64,000 nucleotides of DNA, taken from contig NZ_UWOP01000001.1 of NCBI RefSeq assembly GCF_900604485.1, forward strand, positions 853,501 to 917,500. The letters are read 5' to 3'. Positions within the stretch are counted from its first letter, which is position 1; each line of letters starts with the position of its first letter. Below are positions 17,599-29,731 of this stretch, one piece after another. This DNA comes from Enterococcus mediterraneensis (GTDB lineage Bacteria; Bacillota; Bacilli; Lactobacillales; Enterococcaceae). A program made the position numbers and the translations under genes. The notes under the pieces were generated by a model, which saw only the letters and a program-made list of their open reading frames with translations, did no database searches and was not told the origin of the DNA.

Positions 17599-17678
17599 AT
17601 CCGAGCGCCAGAGAGTTTCCTGCAGTCTAACGGTCCTTACCGCAAGACATGCAGATTTTTCTCATCTGTCGTTCGGAT
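17599..17678 (-). terminator. large two-tier hairpin after the beta-glucosidase gene
   Basis: The outer arms are 17599-17615 (ATCCGAGCGCCAGAGAG) and 17661-17678 (CTCATCTGTCGTTCGGAT); the inner arms are 17620-17634 (CTGCAGTCTAACGGT) and 17639-17654 (ACCGCAAGACATGCAG) with a 4-base loop. On the minus strand it is followed by TTTTATTTT. It would end the bglA transcript before the cst operon. It is far larger than a usual terminator, so it might also be a stable RNA. Confidence 0.6.
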
Positions 17679-17704
17679 ATTTATTTAACTCAGATCCTCA
17701 GTTA

Positions 17705-19150
<1,446 letters not shown>

Positions 19151-19156
19151 CTAAAT

Positions 19157-20551
19157 CTATTCGACAGTCACTGCGGGTTCATCGATCGTGCGGGCGATCT
19201 CGTCTTGAACCGTAATTCCTTCTGCTTCTAATTTCTCGATTGCCGCTGAAAATTGCGGCAGATGTTTTTTATGAGCGATAAACAATTCGTCCATGATCCG
19301 CTTCGCTGTTTCTCCAGAACGAATCAACGGATTGATAGTGAAGGCCTGTAAAGCCGTACCATAATCACCAGTTACTGCCGCTTCGATAGTCACCAATTCC
19401 ATGTTCTTCATTACTTGCAGCCAACCGCGTTCTGCTGTCGGCAATGGTCCGAAAGCAACGTTTCGAGCTCCTTGTCCGCCGACATAGGCAGTGACTTCCA
19501 CTACACAATCCGCCGGCAGATCAGGGACTGCACCGTCGTTGATAGTTGAAACTACGATTTGAGTTTCTTTATTGGCATAGATGGAAGCGATGGTTTCGCA
19601 AGCTGCATCAGAATAATAAGCCCCGCCGCGTTTTTGCAACTGTTCTGGTTTGTGATCCAGATGTGGATCTTTGTAAAGTTCGAACAGTTCTGCTTCGGTT
19701 TCCTTGACTTGCTGGGCCCGTGTTCCGATTGTTTGATATTCCTCCAGGGCATGATCCAACATTTCTTCTTCACGATAATAATAGCGATGATAACCGCATG
19801 GAATCATCTGCATTTGCTCTAGTTGTTCTTTGTAAAAAGGAATATCAAAAATATTTTTCGGCAATCCATTGTCTTCGTCATATAATCGATCGATCAATTG
19901 CTGTGTGACATCATTGCCTTTTTTGTCAGCGACTTTATGCCAATGGAAATGATTCAATCCAGCGAACTTATAGATCAATTCATCTTTTGGAGTATCCAGA
20001 AGATCCGGCTCCGTCATCATAGCCATCACCGGCACATTGCACAATCCAATGACCCGCGGCCATTTTCCGTAACGGATCACCGCTTCAGTCACCATTCCGC
20101 TTGGATTAGCAAAATTGATCAGCCAAGCATTCGGACAAAGGCGTTTCATTTCTTCCACGATTTCTAAGATCACCGGAATCGTACGGAAAGCTTTGAACAT
20201 CCCGCCGGCGCCGTTGGTTTCTTGCCCCAACATGCCATAATAAGCCGGGATGCGTTCGTCTTTAACTCGGGCATTCAGCTGGCCTACCCGAAATTGTGTC
20301 GTTACAAAATCAGCGTCTTTCAACGCCTCTTCACGGTCTAATGTCCGATAGACCTTGACATCATAAGGTGAGGCATCCCACATCCGCTGTGCCATCTCAC
20401 CAACGATTTCTAATTTTCCTTTTCCTTCTTCTACATCTACTAACCAGATTTCCCGGATCGGCAATTCATCATAACGTTTGATAAAGCCCTCCATCAATTC
20501 CGGTGTATAGCTGCTGCCGCCGCCAATCGTTGCAATTTTGATTCCTGTCAT
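19157..20551 (-). CDS. 6-phospho-beta-glucosidase, GH4 (CelF/LicH type)
   Basis: A 464-residue NAD+- and metal-dependent GH4 enzyme. The NAD motif is GGGSSYTPEL (10-19); metal ligands Cys171 (GLCNVP) and His201 (NHFHW) are present. GH4 enzymes split 6-P-glycosides by an oxidation/elimination route, unlike the GH1 enzyme encoded next. Having both in one operon suggests a wide range of beta-glucosides, including cellobiose or diglucosides. The gene diverges from rpiR with operator-like repeats in between. Confidence 0.9.
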   Translation of the reverse strand: MTGIKIATIGGGSSYTPELMEGFIKRYDELPIREIWLVDVEEGKGKLEIVGEMAQRMWDASPYDVKVYRTLDREEALKDADFVTTQFRVGQLNARVKDERIPAYYGMLGQETNGAGGMFKAFRTIPVILEIVEEMKRLCPNAWLINFANPSGMVTEAVIRYGKWPRVIGLCNVPVMAMMTEPDLLDTPKDELIYKFAGLNHFHWHKVADKKGNDVTQQLIDRLYDEDNGLPKNIFDIPFYKEQLEQMQMIPCGYHRYYYREEEMLDHALEEYQTIGTRAQQVKETEAELFELYKDPHLDHKPEQLQKRGGAYYSDAACETIASIYANKETQIVVSTINDGAVPDLPADCVVEVTAYVGGQGARNVAFGPLPTAERGWLQVMKNMELVTIEAAVTGDYGTALQAFTINPLIRSGETAKRIMDELFIAHKKHLPQFSAAIEKLEAEGITVQDEIARTIDEPAVTVE

Positions 20552-20592
20552 ATTCTTGCTCCCTTCTTTTTGTTTACAATTTAATTATCAAT

Positions 20593-20688
20593 TTTGTAAA
20601 TAGCAGTTGCAATATTTCCTCTTAAAGTTCAAATAGTATTTACAGAATCGATATTTTTTCAATCAACACTTTGTAAATAGCGTTTACA
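20593..20688. promoter_or_regulatory. three operator-like repeats between the GH4 gene and rpiR
   Basis: Three related sequences occur: TTTGTAAATAGCAGTTGCAA (20593-20612), TTCAAATAGTATTTACAG (20628-20645) and TTGTAAATAGCGTTTACA (20671-20688). The last contains a clean palindrome TGTAAA-TAGCG-TTTACA. They are spaced through the divergent promoter region and are the likely binding sites of the adjacent RpiR protein. Confidence 0.7.
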
Positions 20689-20775
20689 TTTTTGGGCTTT
20701 TTGCCCATTTTGATCCATAAATACAGTATGATAGATTTACAAACTATAAAGGATCTATGTAAAAAGGAGAAACCC

Positions 20776-21690
20776 ATGCTGTTAAGTGAAAAAATGAAAC
20801 AAACCGATTTTTCTGCCGCTGAATCTGCGGTGATCGAGTATATTTCCCATCATTCAGAAAAAATCGGCGAAATGACCATCAAGGAGATCGCTCAAGCAAC
20901 TTTCGTCCATCCCTCCACATTGATCCGTGTCGCCAAAAAACTTGGCTACGACGGGTGGTTGGAACTGCGGGAAGTTTTTTTGACCGAACAAAACTATCTT
21001 CACAGTCATTTTACTGAGGTAGATGCGAACCTGCCTTTTTCTGCCACCGATGGATTGATGACGATTGCCAATAAGTTGGCGACATTGGAACGGACCACTA
21101 TTGATGATACCCTCTCGTTGCTGACTCATGATACGCTGCAGCAAGCAAAGCAATTGTTACTGAAAGCAGAGAAGATCAAGATCTTTGCCAGCAATGCGAA
21201 TACGCTGATCTCACAGGATTTCGCCTTGAAAATGAAGCGAATCAAAAAAGATGTTGAGATCGTGACCACTTTCGGTGAATCCGCTTACGAAGCATCCAAC
21301 TGCTCGGCAGATACTTGTGCCATCCTTATTTCTTATACCGGTGAAAATAAAATGATTCTGCAGACTGTAGATCTTTTAAAGAGAAATCAAGTACCGATCC
21401 TCGCGTTGACCAGTATCGGTGAGAACACTTTAGCAAAAGTCAGCGACGGGGTTTTACATCTTACGACCAGAGAACGCCTATATTCCAAAATCGGTAATTT
21501 TACCATCAATACTTCTGTCTGCTATCTTTTAGACCTGCTGTACAGCTGTACTTTCGCTGATAATTATCAGCAGAATCTCAATCATTTGATCCAGATCGGA
21601 CAAGAAATCGACAAACGGCCGACATCTTCCGCCATCATGCAGGAAAAACCTGTCGCTTCATTGATCCATGATTCTTTTCTGCCTAATTGA
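20776..21690 (+). CDS. RpiR-family regulator with SIS domain
   Basis: A 304-residue regulator when started at 20776 (AAAAGGAGAAACCC before the ATG); an upstream frame from 20692 has no ribosome site. The N-terminal HTH_6 domain (about 1-75, TIKEIAQATFVHPSTLIRVAK) is followed by a SIS sugar-phosphate-binding domain (about 120-245). It likely senses a phosphorylated sugar and controls the divergent GH4/GH1 operon through the three repeats. Known RpiR proteins can activate or repress; the sign cannot be read here. Confidence 0.88.
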   Translation: MLLSEKMKQTDFSAAESAVIEYISHHSEKIGEMTIKEIAQATFVHPSTLIRVAKKLGYDGWLELREVFLTEQNYLHSHFTEVDANLPFSATDGLMTIANKLATLERTTIDDTLSLLTHDTLQQAKQLLLKAEKIKIFASNANTLISQDFALKMKRIKKDVEIVTTFGESAYEASNCSADTCAILISYTGENKMILQTVDLLKRNQVPILALTSIGENTLAKVSDGVLHLTTRERLYSKIGNFTINTSVCYLLDLLYSCTFADNYQQNLNHLIQIGQEIDKRPTSSAIMQEKPVASLIHDSFLPN

Positions 21691-21702
21691 ACACATCAGA
21701 TA

Positions 21703-21753
21703 AAAACAAGCGGACAGATATTTTTAAGCTATATCTATCCGCTTGTTTTTGAT
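21703..21753. terminator. bidirectional terminator between rpiR and bglP
   Basis: AAAAACAAGCGGACAGATA pairs with TATCTATCCGCTTGTTTTT around a short AT-rich loop; it serves both convergent genes. Confidence 0.85.
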
Positions 21754-21764
21754 TAAAAGACTGA

Positions 21765-23708
<1,944 letters not shown>

Positions 23709-23809
23709 AAGCCGCGATCTTGTTTAAGATCACGCAGGCAGATGGGTTCTGCGCAAATCGCTTCGTTACTTGGGTATTTCTCTTTGATCCTCCTTTCCTT
23801 TAGTTATCC

Positions 23810-24649
23810 TCAACGACTCTTTTGCACTAAACGCGCAATATGAATCGTTAAATACATTTTTTCATCGCTAGACATCTGATATGCATATTTGTCTTTGAGA
23901 AATTGATCGATCTTCTCAACACATCGCAATGCGTTACTATATTTTTTAGTAACGATCTGCAATAGTTCCTCTTCAACTTCTCCATCATGGATCGTTTGAC
24001 TGGTGACCCGCGATAAAAAGAACCGCAGATGAGTGGTGAACCGATAAAAATAGACAGAATCTTCGTCAAAATCGATTTTAAAATAATAGCGGACGATATT
24101 TAAGATGTCTTGCAAAGTTTTGGTGAATTCGTACATATCCTCTTGGCTGCTGTCGGTTTGTCCGTTAACTAAGTGAAGCGCGATAAACCCTGCTTCATCT
24201 TCCGACAACTGGGTATGATAATATTGACTGATTTTCTCTATTGCACGCTTTCCTACCCCAAACTCTTTTGGGAAAAGGCGTTTGATGTCCCATAACAAAA
24301 TATTGGGTACTTGAATACCATTCTTGCAACGCTCGATAGCAGTATATAAATGATCGGTCAGCGAAATATAAACTGAGTCATTCAATGCGATCTCAAGAGT
24401 GGATTTTGCATATTCAACGATTTCATCGGCAAGCGCCAGATACTCTATAGGAATATCATTGACTAATTCTTGAAACTTCTGAGAAGTCGATGTATCAGAT
24501 AAATGGAAGATTTTATCGATTTTTTCCGATTGAACAAAATCCCCGATGCGTTTCCTGAACGCTAATCCTCTGCCCATTGCGACGATCTCATTGTTCCTTT
24601 GATCTTTCGATACGATTACATTGTTATTTAAAATCTTCTCGATCCGCAC
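23810..24649 (-). CDS. licT: BglG/LicT-family transcriptional antiterminator
   Basis: A 279-residue antiterminator: RNA-binding CAT domain (1-56, IEKILNNNVIVSKD...EIVAMGRGLAFRKRIGD) and two PRD domains (about 65-170 and 171-279) with conserved His in SLTDHLYTAI, FIALHLVNG, RFTTHLRFF and LTIHIARLV. PTS phosphorylation of these histidines sets activity according to substrate and glucose. It controls its own leader (RAT plus terminator upstream) and, by inference, bglP. Confidence 0.92.
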   Translation of the reverse strand: MRIEKILNNNVIVSKDQRNNEIVAMGRGLAFRKRIGDFVQSEKIDKIFHLSDTSTSQKFQELVNDIPIEYLALADEIVEYAKSTLEIALNDSVYISLTDHLYTAIERCKNGIQVPNILLWDIKRLFPKEFGVGKRAIEKISQYYHTQLSEDEAGFIALHLVNGQTDSSQEDMYEFTKTLQDILNIVRYYFKIDFDEDSVYFYRFTTHLRFFLSRVTSQTIHDGEVEEELLQIVTKKYSNALRCVEKIDQFLKDKYAYQMSSDEKMYLTIHIARLVQKSR

Positions 24650-24676
24650 TTTTCTGAACTCCTTTCCATAAAAAAA

Positions 24677-24815
24677 GCCTAATCAGCATGAAAACGCCTC
24701 TGATTTCACGCAAATTAGGTTTAGCTTGTACTGAAACAATCACTATCCACTATTCTTATTAATTAAAATATACCGAGTTTGAAAAGGAATGTCAACGTTT
24801 TTTAAAGCGCTTTAT
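24677..24815 (-). promoter_or_regulatory. licT promoter, cre site, RAT and terminator leader
   Basis: Minus strand, in order: TTAAAGCGCTTTAT at 24802-24815 resembles a catabolite-responsive element; -35 TTGACA (24790-24795), 17 bases, -10 TATATT (24767-24772); a RAT-like element at 24748-24718 (GGATAGTGATTG...CTAAACC); then a terminator whose arms 24704-24719 and 24678-24694 (CCTAAT...ATTAGG) are followed by seven T. The 5' arm of the terminator overlaps the RAT by its terminal CC, the standard mutually exclusive layout of BglG/LicT systems. Confidence 0.8.
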
Positions 24816-24888
24816 TTTTTTAGATAGAAAATCAGAAGGGGAGGTCTGAAATCCTTTCTAAAAGTCACTCATGGCAAATTTACGGATA

Positions 24889-24936
24889 CAAAAAAACCGT
24901 TTCAAGCATCCGCAAACAGCGGACTTGAAACGGAGC
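24889..24936 (-). terminator. terminator after mhqD-like gene
   Basis: CCGTTTCAAG pairs with CTTGAAACGG around an inner TCCGC/GCGGA stem; on the minus strand it is followed by TTTTTTTG. Confidence 0.85.
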
Positions 24937-24939
24937 TTC

Positions 24940-25524
24940 TTATTCATGTTCATTCAAATACTTCTTCAAACGATCGACTTCATCGTGATTTACCGTATGT
25001 TCCCCGTCCAGCAAAAGGAAATGGACATGTGGAAAGACTTGTTCTAGTTGTTGCGACAATGCCAATGCTTCACCAGGCAAGCTGATCCTGTCTTGAGCAC
25101 CGCTTGTCAGGACGATATCGGTTGCGGCATCTGTCGCTTCGAATTGATAGACGAAATTACTTGGATGAAGTAAAATAACCGTATCAGCAAGTTGTGGCGC
25201 TTTTTCCAGCAACCCTAGGATGAAATTGGCACCGTTAGAATAGCCGATCAAAACCGTTTTGTTCTTTTTCTCTACGTTGGGCCATTCGTTTTCGAGAAAA
25301 TCAGCTGTTCGCTGTTCAAAATCGGTACGATCCAGTTTTCCAGCGACTAGAGGGGCAAAAAAGCGGCGGTCTGATCCGTTGCCGGATTCTCCTAAATAGC
25401 TGAGAACGCTGGCATCTGGATAGAGTGCTGCGATCGTTGACAGCAGTTGATATTCATTTCCGCCAGTTCCATGAAAAGCCACGACTAACGTCTCATCTTG
25501 GCCTTGTTGAAAAAATTTTTCCAT
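24940..25524 (-). CDS. mhqD: MhqD-like alpha/beta hydrolase
   Basis: A 194-residue alpha/beta hydrolase of the short carboxylesterase group. Visible motifs: oxyanion HGTGGNEYQ (18-26), nucleophile Ser in GYSNGAN (about 96-102), acid Asp in TSGAQDRI and His in DGEHTVNH. It is encoded divergently from a two-domain ring-cleavage-type dioxygenase, the pairing seen in mhq loci of Bacillus that give hydroquinone and quinone resistance. Function is inferred from that pairing. Confidence 0.78.
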   Translation of the reverse strand: MEKFFQQGQDETLVVAFHGTGGNEYQLLSTIAALYPDASVLSYLGESGNGSDRRFFAPLVAGKLDRTDFEQRTADFLENEWPNVEKKNKTVLIGYSNGANFILGLLEKAPQLADTVILLHPSNFVYQFEATDAATDIVLTSGAQDRISLPGEALALSQQLEQVFPHVHFLLLDGEHTVNHDEVDRLKKYLNEHE

Positions 25525-25554
25525 AATAACCTCCTAAAAGAAAGGATTTTTTGT

Positions 25555-26532
25555 ATGAATGCACGTATCCATCACATTTCGATTTTAAATCGTTTCATTA
25601 AACCTACGTTCGATTTTTATCATAATACACTTGGCTTAAAATTACTAATGAAAACGATCAATCAAGACGATCATACCATGTATCATCTCTTTTTCTCCGA
25701 TGACCATCAACGGATCGGTACTGAACTGACTTTTTTTGAAGTTCGTGAAGGAGAAGACCATAAATTCGGTACCAACAATATCGAACGGACTGTTTTAAAA
25801 GTCCCTTCTGAAGCATCGTTGGAATTTTGGCAAGAACGTTTGGAAGCGGCAGATATTTGCCACTATGGAATCGAAACTTTCAACGGCCGTCCAATCCTGC
25901 GTTTTGAGGCTCCTGATAACACCCAAATGTCATTGACACCGTTGCGGGAATTTGAAAGCGCCAGCGATTACTATCCATTCCAACATGGAGATATTCCTGT
26001 AGAGCACGCGATTTTAGGGATCGATGCAATCCAACTAAGGGTCCAATATCCTGCAGCTACTGAAAAAGAGCTGACGGATTTATTAGGCTGGGTACGAAAA
26101 GGTGAGACTGGATTTTTCGATACAAAGAAACAAGTCACCGTTTTGGAAAATCAAGAAGAAACATTTTATCAAGAAGTTCATTTAATCCACGATATCCACA
26201 GTCCGTTGGCGGATCTTGGTATCGGCGGTGTCCATCATGTCGCTTTTGGTGTGAAAGATGTGGCAAGACTACATGAGTTGGATGAATTATTGAATCAGCG
26301 GAACTTCAACAATTCCGGCGTGAAAAATCGTGAATTCTTCCAATCCCTATACTTCCGCGAACCAAACCGGATGCTGTTTGAGATCGCTACTGAAGAAGGT
26401 TCATTGGACCCATCTGCTTACGCGGATCAAGGAGATTTTTTTGATGAAATTCCTTTATATTTGCCCCACTTTTTAGAAAATGACCGAGAAGAATTTGAAC
26501 AAATCTTAGCCAAACAACAGCACACGAAATAA
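25555..26532 (+). CDS. mhqO: MhqO-like two-domain VOC dioxygenase
   Basis: A 325-residue vicinal-oxygen-chelate protein from the ATG at 25555 (AAAGGATTTTTTGT upstream); an earlier frame start at 25498 lies inside the divergent gene. Domain 1 begins ARIHHISILNRF with the metal-binding His and domain 2 has GIGGVHHVAFGVKD and the terminal ligand in MLFEIATEEG. This is the extradiol-dioxygenase fold of the glyoxalase/MhqA/MhqO group acting on hydroquinones. Only 30 bases separate its ATG from that of mhqD. Confidence 0.82.
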   Translation: MNARIHHISILNRFIKPTFDFYHNTLGLKLLMKTINQDDHTMYHLFFSDDHQRIGTELTFFEVREGEDHKFGTNNIERTVLKVPSEASLEFWQERLEAADICHYGIETFNGRPILRFEAPDNTQMSLTPLREFESASDYYPFQHGDIPVEHAILGIDAIQLRVQYPAATEKELTDLLGWVRKGETGFFDTKKQVTVLENQEETFYQEVHLIHDIHSPLADLGIGGVHHVAFGVKDVARLHELDELLNQRNFNNSGVKNREFFQSLYFREPNRMLFEIATEEGSLDPSAYADQGDFFDEIPLYLPHFLENDREEFEQILAKQQHTK

Positions 26533-26536
26533 AAAT

Positions 26537-26585
26537 AAAAAATGTCCGAATGAAAGGATGCAACAACTTTCGTTCGGTCATTTTA
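26537..26585. terminator. bidirectional terminator between mhqO and sua5
   Basis: AAAATGTCCGAATGAAAG and CTTTCGTTCGGTCATTTTA pair around a 10-base loop, between convergent genes. Confidence 0.85.
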
Positions 26586-26593
26586 TTAATAAG

Positions 26594-27634
26594 CTAGTTT
26601 TCTTCAGCTGTTGGCTGAAAATAATTTTGTGCAGCGGCTTTTTTCAAGCGGTTCATATAAGCGGTCCCTAATCCGGTTTCCGGAAAGACTTCCACTAAGA
26701 TCACATCCAGATCGATCCATGATTCGTCAAGCGCTCTTAGTCCTGCAAACAAACCTTTGGCGGCGGCATCAACGGTATCTTGTGGATACATGTAGACCGC
26801 GGCGGTATCATAACGCATCTGTTCAGCGATTTGAGGTCCTGCGATCACCCCGGCACGGATCTTCTTGTCCTTGATCCATGCTAAGGCAGCCGGCCAATCT
26901 TCTGATTTTACCATCAGCACTTTCGTATCCGGAGCATAATGTTTATATTTCATCCCCGGCGCTTTTGGCGTCTCCGATTCTTTGACCAAATGTTTGTCCA
27001 CATTGATCGTTGTTTGCAGCTCTTTTTCCAAATCTTCTTTAGTGACTGCACCCGGTCGTAAAATCAATGGTGCTTTTGTCGGATCGCTGAGATCAAGGAC
27101 TGTTGATTCTACGCCGATCGCTGTCGCGCCATCTTCTAAAATACCAGCGATCTTTCCTTTAAGATCGTGATACACATGCTCGCTGGTAGTGGGACTTGGT
27201 TTCCCTGAGGTATTCGCGCTAGGACCGACAAGCGGCACACCAGATTCTTTGATCAATGATAACGTTTTTTTATTATCAGGCATTCGAAATGCCGCTGTGG
27301 ATAACCCGCCAGTGACAACTGCCGGTAAAACGCCATTTTTGATGGAAAAGATCAATGTTAACGGTCCAGGCCAGTATTTTTCAACGATTTTTTCCGCTAA
27401 TGGATGGATTTTATCCACAAATGGAAGCACTTGCTGAAAATCTGTCACATGAACGATCAGCGGATTATCGCTAGGCCGCCCTTTTACCTTAAAAACCTGT
27501 GCTACTGATTCAGGCAAAAGCGCATTAGCTCCCAATCCATAGACGGTTTCTGTGGGAAAAGCGATCAGCTCTCCTTCTTTGATTTTTTGTGCCGCAGCGG
27601 CTATTTCATTTTCTTCATATATTTTTGTTTCCAC
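26594..27634 (-). CDS. sua5: threonylcarbamoyl-AMP synthase (Sua5/YwlC)
   Basis: A 346-residue Sua5-type enzyme: YrdC domain (about 8-195; FPTETVYGLGANA, KGRPSDNPLIVH, GPSANTSGKPSPTT) plus the C-terminal Sua5 domain (about 225-340; HYAPDT). It makes threonylcarbamoyl-AMP for tRNA t6A37. The start codon is GTG at 27634, with no strong ribosome site because the leader is full of DnaA-box-like sequence. It follows prmC on the same strand after a 194-base gap, unusual for a block that is otherwise overlapping. Confidence 0.92.
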   Translation of the reverse strand: METKIYEENEIAAAAQKIKEGELIAFPTETVYGLGANALLPESVAQVFKVKGRPSDNPLIVHVTDFQQVLPFVDKIHPLAEKIVEKYWPGPLTLIFSIKNGVLPAVVTGGLSTAAFRMPDNKKTLSLIKESGVPLVGPSANTSGKPSPTTSEHVYHDLKGKIAGILEDGATAIGVESTVLDLSDPTKAPLILRPGAVTKEDLEKELQTTINVDKHLVKESETPKAPGMKYKHYAPDTKVLMVKSEDWPAALAWIKDKKIRAGVIAGPQIAEQMRYDTAAVYMYPQDTVDAAAKGLFAGLRALDESWIDLDVILVEVFPETGLGTAYMNRLKKAAAQNYFQPTAEEN

Positions 27635-27637
27635 AGT

Positions 27638-27821
27638 TTATTCACAACCTTTTTCCATAAAATGACTTAGTTTTCAACATTTTCGTTTTTCTTTTCCACA
27701 TTTTGTGGATAAATCATTTGTCAAGTGTGCATAACCTTGTTGATAAGTTTTTAACTTGTGGAACTATTGATGCTGCTTTGTTTTTTTAATGTGAAACATT
27801 TTGAAAAAGTTTTTTTCCACA
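27638..27821. other. DnaA-box cluster between prmC and sua5
   Basis: Within 184 bases there are three full matches to TTATNCACA: TTATTCACA (27638-27646, plus), TTATCCACA (27704-27712, minus) and TTATGCACA (27726-27734, minus). One-mismatch relatives of TTATCCACA are TTTTCCACA at 27692-27700 and 27813-27821 (plus) and TTATCAACA at 27738-27746 (minus). In Bacillus subtilis the region upstream of ywlC (the sua5 orthologue) is one of the known DnaA-box clusters away from oriC. The position suggests a conserved DnaA-binding site that could affect sua5 expression or titrate DnaA. Confidence 0.75.
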
Positions 27822-27828
27822 AGTCCTT

Positions 27829-28665
27829 TCAACTGACTACAATCATCCGATCAAGTTTTGCCATATCTTGAAAAATCTGAACTGATTTTTTAGGGAAGGC
27901 TTTACTAAAAATCTCTTTGACCGCTGCTCCTTGCTGAAAGCCGATCTCCAAAAAGATCTTTCCGTCAGGCTTTAATAAATCACGGCTTTCCAGCGCCAAT
28001 TTTTGATAGACCGCCAGACCGTCATTTTTCGCAAATAGCGCCGTTTTAGGCTCGTACATCCGCACACTTTCGTCCATAATCTCCCATTCTGCTTCACTGA
28101 TATAAGGGGGATTGGAAATCAAGATATCGATCTTTTCACCTGGGAGCGGTGCTAAAGTATCTCCTAAACGAAAATCAATGTCTGCTTGCAGCTGTTGGGC
28201 ATTATGTTTCGCAACAGTCAGCGCGGCTTCGGAAATATCAGTAGCGATCACTTGCCAAGCTGGCCGCGCCAGTTTCAAGCTGATGGCGATCGCGCCGGTA
28301 CCGGTGCCGACATCTACGACTTTCAGCTCCTCCTCTGAGGTTTTCTTTAAGCACAATTCCACAAGTTCTTCTGTTTCCGGTCGAGGAATCAATGTCGCCG
28401 GTGTGACCTGCAGACGATGTCCATAAAAATCAGCGTAGCCTAAAAGATATTGCGGCGGCTGATCTTGCAAAAGTGCGGCGAGATCTTCTTGGATCTGTTT
28501 CTCGTCTTCTTGAGAAATCTCCTCATTCATTTTCAACAGCCAGTCGGTTTTTGTCCAATTTTTTCGTTCTAAAAACAAAAATTGGATCCCATAACCTTCT
28601 TTCCCCTGTTCTTCTAAAAAAGAAGAAGCCCGTGTCAGGACTTCTCGATACGTTTTTTTAACCAT
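27829..28665 (-). CDS. prmC: peptide chain release factor glutamine methyltransferase
   Basis: A 278-residue PrmC/HemK enzyme starting at 28665 ([10 protein letters not shown]), 8 bases before the end of prfA; a longer frame from 28698 lies inside prfA. The SAM motif [15 protein letters not shown] (about 115-129) and the catalytic NPPY in [10 protein letters not shown] are present. It methylates the GGQ glutamine of release factors, and sits directly after prfA as expected. Confidence 0.92.
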   Translation of the reverse strand: MVKKTYREVLTRASSFLEEQGKEGYGIQFLFLERKNWTKTDWLLKMNEEISQEDEKQIQEDLAALLQDQPPQYLLGYADFYGHRLQVTPATLIPRPETEELVELCLKKTSEEELKVVDVGTGTGAIAISLKLARPAWQVIATDISEAALTVAKHNAQQLQADIDFRLGDTLAPLPGEKIDILISNPPYISEAEWEIMDESVRMYEPKTALFAKNDGLAVYQKLALESRDLLKPDGKIFLEIGFQQGAAVKEIFSKAFPKKSVQIFQDMAKLDRMIVVS

Positions 28666-29731
28666 TTTGCATTTCTTCCAATTTCGATGTTTGATCATAC
28701 AAAATCAACGCATCAACGATTTCGTCTAATTTCCCAGCTAAGATTTGATCGAGTTTTTGGATCGTCAAACCAATCCGGTGATCAGTTACGCGGTTTTGCG
28801 GGAAGTTATAGGTACGGATCCGTTCCGAACGGTCTCCTGTTCCGACAGCCGATTTACGAGTAGCGTCGTATTCGCTTTGAGCTTCTTGCGAGATCTGATC
28901 ATAGACCCGTGCTCGTAAAACTTTCATCGCTTTTTCGCGATTTTTAAGCTGTGAGCGTTCGTCTTGCATCGCTACCACGATACCAGTAGGAATGTGTGTT
29001 AAACGAACTGCGGAAGCTGTTTTATTGACGTGCTGTCCGCCGGCACCAGACGCGTGGTAAATATCTACCCGAATATCTTTTTCATCGATATCGGCATCCA
29101 CTTCTTCCGCTTCAGGCATGACAACGACCGTCGCTGTGGAGGTATGGATCCGTCCTTGTGATTCAGTAGACGGTACCCGTTGTACTCGGTGTGCGCCGCT
29201 TTCGTATTTCAATTTTGAGTAGACGTTCTCGCCGGTAATCATCATGATGACTTCTTTGTAGCCGCCGATACCGGTGATATTGGCATCCATCACTTCGACT
29301 CTCCAGCCTTGTGCTTCCGCGTATTTTTGATACATATTGAATAAATCGCCGGCAAATAATGCCGCTTCGTCACCGCCGGCAGCGCCGCGGATCTCCATGA
29401 TGATATTTTTGTCGTCGTTAGGATCTTTGGGTAATAACAAGATCTTGATTCGTTCTTCTAATACTTCTTTTTCTTTTTTTAAATCGGATAATTCTTCTTT
29501 GGCCATTTCCGCCATTTCCGCATCCAGATTTTCTCCTAAAAGCTCTTCGGTGTCTTTGATTCCTTGGACCACTTCTTTGTAACGACGATACACTTCTACG
29601 GTTTCCCGTGTATTGGCTTCTTCTTTAGAAAGCTGCATAAAGCGTTTCGTATCGGAAATGACTTCAGGATCACTCAACAATTCGCCTAATTCTTCATAGC
29701 GATCTTCAATTGCTTGTAATTGATCGTACAT
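28658..29731 (-). CDS. prfA: peptide chain release factor 1
   Basis: A 357-residue RF1. The ATG at 29731 ([16 protein letters not shown]) has GGAG 9 bases upstream and lies within the last 26 bases of tdk; the longer frame to 29851 is antisense-free but inside tdk. The GGQ motif ([13 protein letters not shown], about 223-235) and the domain 2 codon-recognition region follow standard RF1. The overlap order tdk-prfA-prmC is typical of Firmicutes and implies coupled translation. Confidence 0.95.
   Translation of the reverse strand: MYDQLQAIEDRYEELGELLSDPEVISDTKRFMQLSKEEANTRETVEVYRRYKEVVQGIKDTEELLGENLDAEMAEMAKEELSDLKKEKEVLEERIKILLLPKDPNDDKNIIMEIRGAAGGDEAALFAGDLFNMYQKYAEAQGWRVEVMDANITGIGGYKEVIMMITGENVYSKLKYESGAHRVQRVPSTESQGRIHTSTATVVVMPEAEEVDADIDEKDIRVDIYHASGAGGQHVNKTASAVRLTHIPTGIVVAMQDERSQLKNREKAMKVLRARVYDQISQEAQSEYDATRKSAVGTGDRSERIRTYNFPQNRVTDHRIGLTIQKLDQILAGKLDEIVDALILYDQTSKLEEMQNG

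Noticed and set aside
25498-25554. Upstream extension of mhqO
   Set aside because: The extra residues overlap the divergent gene, lack homologous character and the inner ATG has the usual VOC start NARIHHISI.
29337-29582. Plus-strand frame inside prfA
   Set aside because: Antisense shadow; Ser-rich translation typical of reverse-strand reading.
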